Shown here: positions 33,404 through 41,499 of the stretch, piece after piece
How positions within the stretch are numbered: position 1 is the stretch's first letter
Layout: every line of letters begins with the position of its first letter
NCBI GenBank assembly: GCA_040223615.1
Contig: JAVKFY010000034.1
Coordinates: forward strand, 1 to 64,000
DNA length: 64,000 nucleotides
Source of the DNA: JAVKFY01 sp040223615
GTDB taxonomy: Bacteria; Pseudomonadota; Alphaproteobacteria; GCA-2731375
Reading direction: 5' to 3'
Position numbers and translations under genes: made by a program
Notes under the pieces: model-generated
Seen by the model: only the letters and a program-made list of their open reading frames with translations
Told to the model about the DNA's origin: nothing
Databases searched by the model: none

Positions 33404-33688
33404 ATGATCAAGGTGTGGATTCACAAGCCGGGCGGCCAGGCGCCGTTCCTGATGACGGAGATGACCGCCGACGAGTGCGCGACGCAGTTCGATCTCGGCA
33501 CCGCTAAATATCTGCGCCCGCTGGACCCGTCGCAACCGCTGGCGCCGCCGCCGCTGGCCACCGACACCGATCCGGAGCTGGTGGTGTTCGAGGTGCTGGC
33601 CGACGAGGAAGGCGGTACCTACAAGCCCGGCTACTATGCCTCGGAGATGACCGCCGACGCGGTCCAGGTGCTGATCGGCGAGGAATAG
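33404..33688 (+). CDS. Small protein of unknown function behind an FNR-type box
   Basis: A 94-residue soluble, acidic protein with no recognised domain. It contains two similar EMTAD segments (residues about 19-23 and 81-85), one near each end, and a Pro-rich middle (PLAPPPLATDTDP), suggesting a short internal duplication around a linker. A GGAGAGCC ribosome site precedes the ATG. The FNR/FixK-type box upstream suggests expression at low oxygen. The convergent cupin gene ends 10 bases downstream. Confidence 0.6.
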   Translation: MIKVWIHKPGGQAPFLMTEMTADECATQFDLGTAKYLRPLDPSQPLAPPPLATDTDPELVVFEVLADEEGGTYKPGYYASEMTADAVQVLIGEE

Positions 33689-33698
33689 CGCGGCACGG

Positions 33699-34187
33699 CT
33701 ACTTCTTGGCGCCGGCGGTGGGCGTCTCGATGGCGCCCTGGTCGACCAGGTTCCAGGGCATGCCGTCGTTGCGGTAGAGCCGCTTGCCGAGACGCGGGTA
33801 GTCGCCGACGTCGTGCGCCAGCCGCTGGCCGGCGACGATGCAGCGCAGCGTCTCGTTGCCGGTGTTCTTCAGCGAATGCGGCAGGCCGCCGGCACGGTAG
33901 CCGAGAAAGTCGCCGGCCTTCACCTCGAACGCCTCGTCGCCGACATGGGCCGTCGCGGTGCCGGCCAGGATGTAGACGCACTCGTCCTCGAAGTGGTGGA
34001 CGTGATGCTCGGTCGACTCGTGGCCAGGCTCGACCTCGATGATGTGAAAGCCGAGGCCGGTGAGCCCGGTCAGGTCGCCCAGCGACTTGTTCGCCCGCCG
34101 CGCGTTCGGGTTCAGGAAGTGAGCCTTCTTCAGGCCCTGCATCGCCGCGATCTCCTCGGCGGTGACGACGTATTTGTCTTCGCTCAT
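33699..34187 (-). CDS. Cupin-domain protein
   Basis: A 162-residue single cupin. The metal motif is GHESTEHHVHHFEDECVYILAG (motif 1; ligands His and Glu) and motif 2 is GGLPHSLKNTGNE. Metal-binding cupins of this type include sugar isomerases and dioxygenases; the substrate cannot be told. Its start at 34187 lies 2 bases from the stop of the upstream hydrolase gene, so the two are co-transcribed. Confidence 0.8.
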   Translation of the reverse strand: MSEDKYVVTAEEIAAMQGLKKAHFLNPNARRANKSLGDLTGLTGLGFHIIEVEPGHESTEHHVHHFEDECVYILAGTATAHVGDEAFEVKAGDFLGYRAGGLPHSLKNTGNETLRCIVAGQRLAHDVGDYPRLGKRLYRNDGMPWNLVDQGAIETPTAGAKK

Positions 34188-34189
34188 CG

Positions 34190-35050
34190 CTACACGTCCA
34201 GCCGGAACACCTTGCCGTCGCGCACCAGCTTGCCGGCGGTCGGACCGGCGAAGTGGGTGCCGATCATCAGCAGGTTGTCGGCGTGTTTCTCGAACACGTC
34301 CCAGCGGCTCTTGCGGCCCTGGTCGGCGTCGGTGTCGACCGCCGAGGCCCAGTCCGGGTTGTGCAGCTGGCACGGGTGATGGATGAAGTCGCCAGTGATC
34401 AGCGCCGTCTCGCCCTTCGATTCGATCAGCACCGAGACGTGGCCCGGCGTGTGGCCCGGCGTCGGGATCAGCGCGATCTCGTCGCACAGCCGGTAGTCGG
34501 CGCCGACGGTCTCGGCCAGGCCGGCATCGAACACCGGCTGGATCGAGTCGCCCAGCACCTTCTTCTGCATCGACCGACCGTGCTCGGTCCAGTGCGCCAG
34601 CTCGGCCTCGCAAATCAGGTAGCGCGCATTGGGGAAGGTCGGCAGCCACTTGCCGTCGACCAGCCGGGTGTTCCAGCCGACATGGTCGAGATGCAGGTGG
34701 GTGCACATCACCGCGTCGAAGCCATCGGGGTCGAAGCCGGCGGCGGTCAGGTCGCGCAGGAAGCTGGACTGCTGCATGTGCCAGCCCCAGTGCTCCAGCC
34801 CGGCGCGGTCCTTGCCGTCGCCGACGCAGGTATCGACCATCACCCGGCGGTCCGGCGTTTCCACCACCAGCGCGTGGATCGAGCCTTTCAGCGTCCAGTC
34901 GTCGTGCACGAAGTGCGGATGCAGCCAGTCGATCCGGCGCAGCTCGTCCTTCGGCACGGCCGACAGCACATGCTCGATCGCCGCCGAGCCGTCGCCCTCG
35001 ACGATGCGCGTGATCCGCACGTCGCCGACCTGCCAGGATAGGTTCGTCAT
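34190..35050 (-). CDS. Metallo-beta-lactamase-fold hydrolase
   Basis: A 286-residue hydrolase of the AhlD/lactonase-like group. The metal motif is CTHLHLDHVGW (H-x-H-x-D-H), followed by PTPGHTPGHVSVLI and ALITGDFIHHP. Proteins of this shape hydrolyse lactones or other esters. The start at 35050 (MTNLSWQVGDVRIT) is chosen, as the longer frame is a shadow. It forms a two-gene operon with the cupin downstream and is divergent from a small Cys-containing protein gene. Confidence 0.85.
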   Translation of the reverse strand: MTNLSWQVGDVRITRIVEGDGSAAIEHVLSAVPKDELRRIDWLHPHFVHDDWTLKGSIHALVVETPDRRVMVDTCVGDGKDRAGLEHWGWHMQQSSFLRDLTAAGFDPDGFDAVMCTHLHLDHVGWNTRLVDGKWLPTFPNARYLICEAELAHWTEHGRSMQKKVLGDSIQPVFDAGLAETVGADYRLCDEIALIPTPGHTPGHVSVLIESKGETALITGDFIHHPCQLHNPDWASAVDTDADQGRKSRWDVFEKHADNLLMIGTHFAGPTAGKLVRDGKVFRLDV

Positions 35051-35122
35051 GATCGCCTCGCTCCACATCCGCTGCGTTGGCCAAGTGTCGCGCATCGCCC
35101 GGCGCGGCGCCATACTGGCCCG

Positions 35123-35359
35123 ATGAGCGCCTATCGCTGCTGCGACAAGATGGAGTGGAGCGCGGTCGCCGACTTCGGCCACACCGGCGGATTCGACTTC
35201 GACCTCGGGCGCTGCGCCGCCTGCGGGCGCTACCTGATGTCGATCGCCTATGCCGACGTGCCGACCGTGCACGTGCTGAGCGACGACGAGGCCGAACGGT
35301 TCCTGGCGCTGCGCGAGACCGGCGGCCTGAACGCGGCATTGCGCAAGTGGGCCGATTGA
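35123..35359 (+). CDS. Small Cys-rich protein, possible zinc ribbon
   Basis: A 78-residue protein with a Cys-Cys pair near the start (YRCCDKMEW) and a CAAC motif (RCAACGRYLM) about 26 residues later, spaced as in small zinc-binding proteins. The C-terminal half is helical (SDDEAERFLALRETG). No known family was recognised. It lies 13 bases upstream of the next metallo-hydrolase gene on the same strand and is divergent from another, so it may be transcribed with the former. Confidence 0.6.
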   Translation: MSAYRCCDKMEWSAVADFGHTGGFDFDLGRCAACGRYLMSIAYADVPTVHVLSDDEAERFLALRETGGLNAALRKWAD

Positions 35360-35372
35360 CGAGAGCACCGAC

Positions 35373-36197
35373 ATGAACGACGCCAACACCTTTCGCGTGA
35401 CCCTGCTGGGCACCGGCTCGCCACGGCCGAACCTGGTGCGCCACCAACCCGCCGCGCTGGTCGAGTGGGGCGAGACCGGGCACATGCTGGTCGATGCCGG
35501 CGACGGCGTGGTGTCGCAGATGCTGAAGGCCGGCGTGGCGCTGGAAACCATCCACAACGTCGCGCTGACGCACATGCACTGGGACCACATCCTCGGCTAC
35601 CCGGCGTATGTCTGGGGCAGCTGGAGCGCCGGGCGGCAGCGGCTCACCGTCACCGGGCCATCGGGCACCCAGGCGATGCACCACCAGCTGGTCGAGGATT
35701 ACTACCGCGAGCAGGCGGAGTGGGCCATCGACCTGGGCTATCCGCGCGCCGGCTTCGACAAGGTGTCGATCCGCGACGTCGAGCCAGGCTGGTCGGAGGA
35801 GGTCGACGGCTGTCTGGTCGAGGCCGGGCCGGTGTTCCACCCGCCGATGGACGCGCTGGCCTTCAGGTTCAGCTATCGCGGGCGCTCAATCGCGATCTCC
35901 GGCGACACCGCGAAGCACGATCCGTTCGCGCACTTCTGCAAGGACGTCGACGTCATGGTGGTCGACGCCTGCGCCGCGATCCCGCCGGGCGACATTCCGC
36001 CGGAACGCCGGCGCGTGTTTTCCCGCCTCGGCGAGTTCCACGCCACGCCGCAGGAATGCATCGACATGGCGGCGATGGCCAAGGCGAAGCGCGTGGTGCT
36101 GACCCACCACCTGCCCGGCGCCGCGCCGGCGTTCGACGCCTCGGCCTACGCCGGCGAGGTCATCGTCGGCGCGGACTTGCAGATTATCCAGGTGTAA
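35373..36197 (+). CDS. Metallo-beta-lactamase-fold hydrolase (RNase Z-like)
   Basis: A 274-residue protein starting with VTLLGTGSPRPN, the opening of RNase Z/arylsulfatase-like hydrolases. The metal motif is LTHMHWDHILGYP, then SISGDTAKHD and the late VLTHHLPG. It lacks the flexible arm of true tRNase Z, so it is more likely an arylsulfatase- or phosphodiesterase-like enzyme. Substrate unknown. Confidence 0.82.
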   Translation: MNDANTFRVTLLGTGSPRPNLVRHQPAALVEWGETGHMLVDAGDGVVSQMLKAGVALETIHNVALTHMHWDHILGYPAYVWGSWSAGRQRLTVTGPSGTQAMHHQLVEDYYREQAEWAIDLGYPRAGFDKVSIRDVEPGWSEEVDGCLVEAGPVFHPPMDALAFRFSYRGRSIAISGDTAKHDPFAHFCKDVDVMVVDACAAIPPGDIPPERRRVFSRLGEFHATPQECIDMAAMAKAKRVVLTHHLPGAAPAFDASAYAGEVIVGADLQIIQV

Positions 36198-36276
36198 CGC
36201 CGCGCCGCTGGCGCTATGGTACTGACCACGCATCAAGCAGACATTGTTTGTGCCGGCGCAGGTTGGAGGTTGCCGC

Positions 36277-37986
36277 ATGACTGACGCAGCCACCCCCCGG
36301 AGCACCGCCACCGGGACAGGGTCGGCCGGGTCGTCGGAGGCCATGTCGTCAGGCAAGAGCTGGCCGGCCTCGCGTATTCTCATACTGCTCGTGGCGACGG
36401 CCCTGCTTCCTGCGCTGCTGATCGCCGGTGTCTTGCTCTGGGACATCGCCATCATCGAGCGCGAGCGGCGGCAAGTCGAACTGCAGGACCGCGCCGCAAC
36501 GATGATGCTGGCCGTCGACCAGCAGATTCTCGACTCGATCACGGTTCTGCAGGTGCTGGCGACGTCGAATTCGCTCGCGGAGACCGACTACGACGCGCTG
36601 CACGGCCGCCTGCAAAAAGCCCTGGCGGGACGCAACGCGCACATCCTGCTGCTCGATAGCAGTCTCAACCAGCTGATCAACACGCGCGTGCCGTATGGCC
36701 GGACGCTCGGCAAGACGTCGCACCCGGAATCAGCGATGGTCGCGGCGGAGCAACGCGGCCCCTACGTGTCGCCGGCGTTTCACGGCCGGGTCGCCGAGGT
36801 CCAGGTGTTCAACGTGGTGCTGCCGGTCTTCGAGGGCGACCAGGCCAGCCATTTCCTGATCCTGACCCGCAACACCAGCTGGCTGCGGCCATTCCTCGAC
36901 CGCACCCATCTCCCTGGCGCCGGCGTCATGCTGATCGATCAGCATGATCAGATCGTCGCGACCGGCGGCGGCGTCGACCCGGCATGGGCCGACGACCTGC
37001 TTCACAAGATGCTCGATGGCGGCGAGCAAAGAAATGACGTGCGTACGCTCCAGGTCAGTTCCGGCGAGTACTTCAAGGCGGTTCTCATGCCCTCGTCGAC
37101 CAGCGCCTGGCGGCTGCTCAAGTTCGTGCCCCAGCGCGACCTGGACGGCCCATTGCGCCGCTCGATGTGGTTGCTGGCCGGGTTCAGCCTGCTGATCGTG
37201 GCGTTGGCGGCCGCCGCCACGCTATGGGTGGCGCGGCTGCTGACGCGGCCGCTGCGGGCGCTGGCGCGCTCGGCACAGATGTCCGAGATGGGCGGGTCGC
37301 TGCCGCAGCGCAGCCGGGTGCTCGAGATCGACGTCACCGCAGCGGCGCTGGCCGAGGCCGCGGCGCAACGCGAGCGCCACGATGCCCACGTACAGGTGCT
37401 GATGCGCGAACTGGCGCACCGAATGCGCAATATGTTCACCGTCATCGAGGCGATTTTCCGGCAGGTGGCGATGCGGGCCGACACGCTGGACGAGTTCCAA
37501 GACAGCTTTAGCAGCCGGCTGCAAGGCATGGCGCGCTCGGTCGGCACCCTGGGCAGCCACGACTGGCGGGCGGCGTCGCTCACTGACCTGATACGCGCGC
37601 ATCTCGATCAGTTCGCCGCCTGGGAGGGCGACCGGGTGCGCCTGCTTGGCGACGACATCAGCGTCAACCCGAAGGCGGTCGAGGCGATCGGTTTGGCGTT
37701 GCACGAACTTGCCACCAACAGCCTGAAATACGGCGTGCTCTCCGGCGCGGCCGGCACCGTCGATATCGAGTGGGGCCGCAGTGGCGCCGGCGGCGACACC
37801 TTCCGGTTCACGTGGCGCGAGCGCGGCGGTCCGCCGGTGACGGCGCCGTCGTCGAGCGGGTTCGGCAGCGTCATGCTGCGGCAGGTGGTCGGCCCTCAAC
37901 TCAACGGCGAAAGCGACGTGAGCTATGCCACGGAGGGCGTGAGCTGGCACCTCGAATGCCCGTGGAGCGCGGTTACCGAGACCTGA
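36277..37986 (+). CDS. Membrane sensor histidine kinase, HWE family
   Basis: A 569-residue kinase. Membrane segments near residues 33-57 and 297-322 enclose a periplasmic sensor domain of about 240 residues (dCache-like by position; not recognised by sequence). A HAMP-like linker follows (RLLTRPLRALARSAQMSEMG). The HWE core has the phospho-acceptor His in LMRELAHRMRNMFTVIEAI, the N box in ALHELATNSLKYGVLS and the defining W-x-E in FTWRERGGPPV. A GGAGG ribosome site precedes the ATG at 36277. No response regulator is adjacent. HWE kinases in alphaproteobacteria often act in the general stress response or light sensing. Confidence 0.88.
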   Translation: MTDAATPRSTATGTGSAGSSEAMSSGKSWPASRILILLVATALLPALLIAGVLLWDIAIIERERRQVELQDRAATMMLAVDQQILDSITVLQVLATSNSLAETDYDALHGRLQKALAGRNAHILLLDSSLNQLINTRVPYGRTLGKTSHPESAMVAAEQRGPYVSPAFHGRVAEVQVFNVVLPVFEGDQASHFLILTRNTSWLRPFLDRTHLPGAGVMLIDQHDQIVATGGGVDPAWADDLLHKMLDGGEQRNDVRTLQVSSGEYFKAVLMPSSTSAWRLLKFVPQRDLDGPLRRSMWLLAGFSLLIVALAAAATLWVARLLTRPLRALARSAQMSEMGGSLPQRSRVLEIDVTAAALAEAAAQRERHDAHVQVLMRELAHRMRNMFTVIEAIFRQVAMRADTLDEFQDSFSSRLQGMARSVGTLGSHDWRAASLTDLIRAHLDQFAAWEGDRVRLLGDDISVNPKAVEAIGLALHELATNSLKYGVLSGAAGTVDIEWGRSGAGGDTFRFTWRERGGPPVTAPSSSGFGSVMLRQVVGPQLNGESDVSYATEGVSWHLECPWSAVTET

Positions 37987-38014
37987 TGCGTTTCCCGCTT
38001 ACGCGGAACCCGCT

Positions 38015-39391
38015 CTAGACCAGCAGCACCACCAGGTCCACCGGCGCGGCGACGCCGTCGACCGTGCTGGCCGGCCGGGTCTCGTGCGGGCTGGCGGCGC
38101 GGTAGCCCTGGCGTTCGGCGATGGCGAGGGTCTCTGCCGTGGTCAGCGCCTTGACCGCCTGGTCCTTGTTCGCCTTCTCCAGCTTGGCGGCAAGGTTCAC
38201 CGCGTCGCCGATGACGGTGAACTCCAGCCGGTCGGCGTCGCCGATGGCGCCGAACACCACCTCGCCGGCGGCGACGGCGAAGTTCACCTGCAACGGTTCC
38301 TCGCCGCGCGCGACGAGGTCGGCCTGCCAGGCCTCGGCCGCCTGGCCCAGCGCCCGGACGGCGGCGAGCGCGTCGGCGGCGTAGGTGTCGGTGCGCACCG
38401 CGGCACCGAAGGTGGCGAGGATGCCGTCGCCCATGAACTTGTCGATCGAGCCGCCATGCGCCTGGATCACGCCGACCATGCGGCGCTCGTAGTCGGCCAG
38501 CAGGGTCATCAGCGCGTTCGGCTCGACCCGCTTGGACAGCGCGGTGAAGCCGCGGATGTCGGCCATCAGGATCGCCGACCTGCGCTTCTCGCCCTGGCCC
38601 GGCTGGATGCGGTGTTCGGCCTGGGTGATCTGGCGCGCGATCTCCGGCGCGAAGAAGCGCGACAGTTCGCTGGCCGCCGCGCCTTCCGCCACCGAACGCA
38701 CCAGCAGGCCGCGCGCCCGCAAGATCGCCACCGCCAGGATCACCGTGGTCAGCAGGATGGTGATGACCTTGTCGAACTCGGCGCCCAGCAGCACCGCCGA
38801 CGACGTCATGTAGGCGATGTAGTCGCGGGTGACGCCCATGTCCTGTTCGGCCGTCGCCATCGCGTAGTAGACCAGCACCAGCCAGCCGACCGCCGCCACC
38901 GCACCGGCCAGCATCACGTAGGCGGCGGAGAAGCGCAGGGCCCGCAGCGCGATGAAGATGAACACGTAGAGCAAGGTCGGGGCCTTCAGGTAGAAGGCGG
39001 CGGGCTGCATGTACTGCAGGTGGAACGACCAGATCAGGCCGAGCAGCAGCACCATGTCGAGCACCACCGAGCCCATCAGCAACCAGGCCGGCGCGATGCC
39101 GCGATAGGTCAGCCACAGGCGCATCGCGGTGATCGCGACATAGGCCGCGAGCGCCACCGGCACCGGGCCGAAGGCGAACCCGAAGGCCATGATCGTCTGA
39201 CTGTCCTCGAAGGTCTTCGGCGCCGCCAGGTAGAGCGCGGTCCAGGTCAGGCCGACGACGAGCTGGGCCCAGCCGATGAGCTGCTCGCCGCGAAGCTGCT
39301 GCGCGGCGATGACCTGGCGCACGCGGGCCGGCAGCGCCGCCTCGTCGGCGGCGCCACTCAACCGCGCCAGAAGCCCCGGTGAATCGGCCAT
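38015..39391 (-). CDS. Class III adenylate/guanylate cyclase with six membrane segments
   Basis: A 458-residue protein. About six hydrophobic segments fill residues 38-245, and the cyclase domain covers about 275-430. Metal ligands are in LMADIRGFTALSK and KFMGDGILATFG. The adenine/transition-state region is FTVIGDAVNLAAKLE, where the usual Arg after Asn is Lys. It should make cAMP or cGMP at the inner membrane. Its product could act on the cyclic-nucleotide-binding protein encoded at 17276-17746, but they are not in one operon. It is convergent with the HWE kinase gene. Confidence 0.88.
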   Translation of the reverse strand: MADSPGLLARLSGAADEAALPARVRQVIAAQQLRGEQLIGWAQLVVGLTWTALYLAAPKTFEDSQTIMAFGFAFGPVPVALAAYVAITAMRLWLTYRGIAPAWLLMGSVVLDMVLLLGLIWSFHLQYMQPAAFYLKAPTLLYVFIFIALRALRFSAAYVMLAGAVAAVGWLVLVYYAMATAEQDMGVTRDYIAYMTSSAVLLGAEFDKVITILLTTVILAVAILRARGLLVRSVAEGAAASELSRFFAPEIARQITQAEHRIQPGQGEKRRSAILMADIRGFTALSKRVEPNALMTLLADYERRMVGVIQAHGGSIDKFMGDGILATFGAAVRTDTYAADALAAVRALGQAAEAWQADLVARGEEPLQVNFAVAAGEVVFGAIGDADRLEFTVIGDAVNLAAKLEKANKDQAVKALTTAETLAIAERQGYRAASPHETRPASTVDGVAAPVDLVVLLV

Positions 39392-39483
39392 CCCAGCAAT
39401 CTAGAACGCTACGGGTTCACGCGACAGACACGGGTTCGCGGACCGGGCGTGATTGGCGGCTTGCCCTTCTCGCTTCAAGTCGA

Positions 39484-39577
39484 GCCCGGGTTTGTCCCGG
39501 GCAGCTTCGGCGTCGGTGCGCATCGTGGTACCGGCGCGCAAGCGGACCGACGTGGCTGGCCGGAGCACGTCCGGCCA
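39484..39577. repeat. Pair of palindromic repeats
   Basis: Two perfect hairpins occur in the 199-base gap between the cyclase and methyltransferase genes: GCCCGGG/CCCGGGC with loop TTTGT (39484-39502) and TGGCCGGA/TCCGGCCA with loop GCACG (39557-39577). The first resembles a dispersed repeat (GCCCGGGTTTGTCCCGGGC) of GC-rich alphaproteobacteria. Nothing else was seen in this gap. Confidence 0.6.
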
Positions 39578-39590
39578 TGACGGATGGGAT

Positions 39591-40454
39591 TCAGGGCTTC
39601 AGCAACCACAGGCTCGCCGGCCGCGCGCCGTCGACCGCGGGCAAGGTCGCCGCCACCGACGCGGCGACCGCGTCGGCCATGCGCGTGGCGACATAGTGGC
39701 TGGCCCATAGCGGCCGCCAGTTGGCGAGGGTGAGCAAGGGCGCCACGCCCTGTTGCTCGTTGTAGCCGCGCCAGCCCCAATCGGCGGGGTAGTCGTCGGG
39801 CAGGAAGATGTCGTGCACATGCACCAGCACGCCGGCCGGCAGCGCCGGCAGCACCCGGTTCAGCAGCAGATCGACGTCGCTGCCCGGCACCAGGATGTGG
39901 CTGCTATCGATGAACAGCACGTCACCGGGTTGCAGCGCCGCGAACACCGCCGGGTCGGCGCCGTCGACGGTGGCGCGCACGATGTCGAGGTCCAGGCCCT
40001 CGATGCTGGCGCGCGGCGCCGGGTCGATCGCGGTGATGCGCGTCGCCTGGCCGCCGTCGGCGACGGCGCGGGCCAGGAAGCGGGTGGAGTGGCCGGAGCC
40101 AACCTCGACGATCCGTGCCGGTCCAGCCGTGCGCACCAGCGTGTAGGCGGCCAGCGCGTCCAGCGTCGGAAACCAGTCCTGATTCCAGCGCGGCGCCGGC
40201 GGCGCGTCCGGGCCGATTCGGGCGAGGTCGTCGGCAAAGCCGCCGGCAGCATCGAGCAGCGCGCGGAAATCGCCGGCCGCCACCTCCAACCGTGCCTCGA
40301 CGGCGGGATAGGGTTCCAGGCTGCCCGGCTCGGGCAGGCCATCGGCGTAGCGGTAGGGGATGAAGACGCCTTCGCGGGCCTCGCCGCGCACCGTGCGCAG
40401 GCCCATCTCGGCGGCCTTCGGCGGCAAGCGCCAGCCGCCGCCAACTGCTGTCAC
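39591..40454 (-). CDS. Class I SAM-dependent methyltransferase
   Basis: A 287-residue protein with motif I in RIVEVGSGHSTRFLARAV, an acidic strand-2 end (ITAIDPAPRA) and a strand-4 DVLFIDSSHIL. The pattern resembles O-methyltransferase- or cephalosporin-hydroxylase-like small-molecule enzymes. A GTG start at 40454 overlaps the stop of the upstream hydrolase gene (GTGA); an ATG at 40406 is an alternative. Substrate unknown. Confidence 0.78.
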   Translation of the reverse strand: MTAVGGGWRLPPKAAEMGLRTVRGEAREGVFIPYRYADGLPEPGSLEPYPAVEARLEVAAGDFRALLDAAGGFADDLARIGPDAPPAPRWNQDWFPTLDALAAYTLVRTAGPARIVEVGSGHSTRFLARAVADGGQATRITAIDPAPRASIEGLDLDIVRATVDGADPAVFAALQPGDVLFIDSSHILVPGSDVDLLLNRVLPALPAGVLVHVHDIFLPDDYPADWGWRGYNEQQGVAPLLTLANWRPLWASHYVATRMADAVAASVAATLPAVDGARPASLWLLKP

Positions 40455-41341
40455 GGGGTCAGCACCATGCCCTCGCGCGCGACCAGGGTGCCGGGACGGA
40501 TCCTGTCGGCGGCCTCGGCGATCTCGTCCATCCGCGCGTCGGTGTGGTCGGGGTCGTGGTGGAAGATCACCGCGGTGCCGACGTTGGCGGCGTCGGCGAC
40601 ACGCAGACACTCCTCCCACGTCGAGTGGCCCCAGCCGATCTTGCCGGCGCGATGCTCTTCGTCGGTGTACATGCTGTCGTAGACCATCACATCGGCGTCG
40701 CGGCACAGCTCGACCACGTTCGGGTCGTGCCGGCCGAGCTCGTGCTCGGTGTCGGTGATGTAGCACAGCGAGCGACCGTCATAGTCGATGCGATAGCCGC
40801 TGGCACCGTTCGGGTGGTTCAGGGGCGCGGTGCGCACCGCGATGCCGTCGCCCAGGTCCAGCGTCGCGCCGGCCTTGAAATCGAGGAACTCGACATGGGC
40901 GGCGAACACCTCCGGCGGCACCGGGAACAGCGGCGCCATCATCAACTCGGTCAGCACCTGCTTCACGTTCAGGTCGGGCAGCAAGTGGCCGGCCCGAATC
41001 CGCACGGAATTGCCAGGGATGAACATCGGCACGAAGAACGGAATGCCGCAGATATGGTCGAAGTGGGTGTGGGTCAGCAGCAGGTCGGTGTCGAGCTTGC
41101 CGCCCTCGGCCATGATCTGGCGGCCGAGATAGCGGATGCCGGTGCCGGCATCGAGGATCAGCCGGCGCTTGCCGCAGCGCACCTCCAGGCACGAAGTGTT
41201 GCCGCCATACTTCGCCGTATCGGGGTCACTGGTGGCGATGGAGCCGCGCACACCCCAGAAGCGCACCGCCAGCGCGGCGCCGCTTCGACCGGCGGTCATG
41301 ACATCCATCGGCTGCACCGAGGCTTTCATAAGCGGGATCAT
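40451..41341 (-). CDS. Metallo-beta-lactamase-fold hydrolase (PhnP/phosphodiesterase-like)
   Basis: A 296-residue hydrolase. The N-terminal VRFWGVRGSIATSDPDTAKY and YGGNTSCLEVR, the metal motif LTHTHFDHICGIPFF, and late VIFHHDPDHTD define a group related to PhnP and cAMP phosphodiesterases. Starts at 41341, 41329 or 41308 are possible; none has a clear ribosome site. It is divergent from the Rieske oxygenase genes and co-transcribed with the methyltransferase. Confidence 0.82.
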   Translation of the reverse strand: MIPLMKASVQPMDVMTAGRSGAALAVRFWGVRGSIATSDPDTAKYGGNTSCLEVRCGKRRLILDAGTGIRYLGRQIMAEGGKLDTDLLLTHTHFDHICGIPFFVPMFIPGNSVRIRAGHLLPDLNVKQVLTELMMAPLFPVPPEVFAAHVEFLDFKAGATLDLGDGIAVRTAPLNHPNGASGYRIDYDGRSLCYITDTEHELGRHDPNVVELCRDADVMVYDSMYTDEEHRAGKIGWGHSTWEECLRVADAANVGTAVIFHHDPDHTDARMDEIAEAADRIRPGTLVAREGMVLTP

Positions 41342-41386
41342 GCAACATAATCTCGGTATTTAGAAGCTTTATTACAAGGCCTGTCA

Positions 41387-41403
41387 TATATCGGACCGAT
41401 ATA
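41387..41403. promoter_or_regulatory. Perfect inverted repeat in the divergent Rieske/hydrolase promoter region
   Basis: TATATCGG-A-CCGATATA is a perfect 8-bp inverted repeat centred at 41395, in the AT-rich stretch between two divergent genes. Its form (short arms, odd centre) suits a dimeric regulator such as a GntR, IclR or TetR protein. No regulator gene is adjacent. Confidence 0.5.
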
Positions 41404-41499
41404 AGAGGCCGACGCATGGCAGTGCGGCGTCGCGACGCCTTCCCTCGCCGCCGCGCATCGCCGACAATGCCTGCAACAGTGAAAAGGGACGTTAATGCC

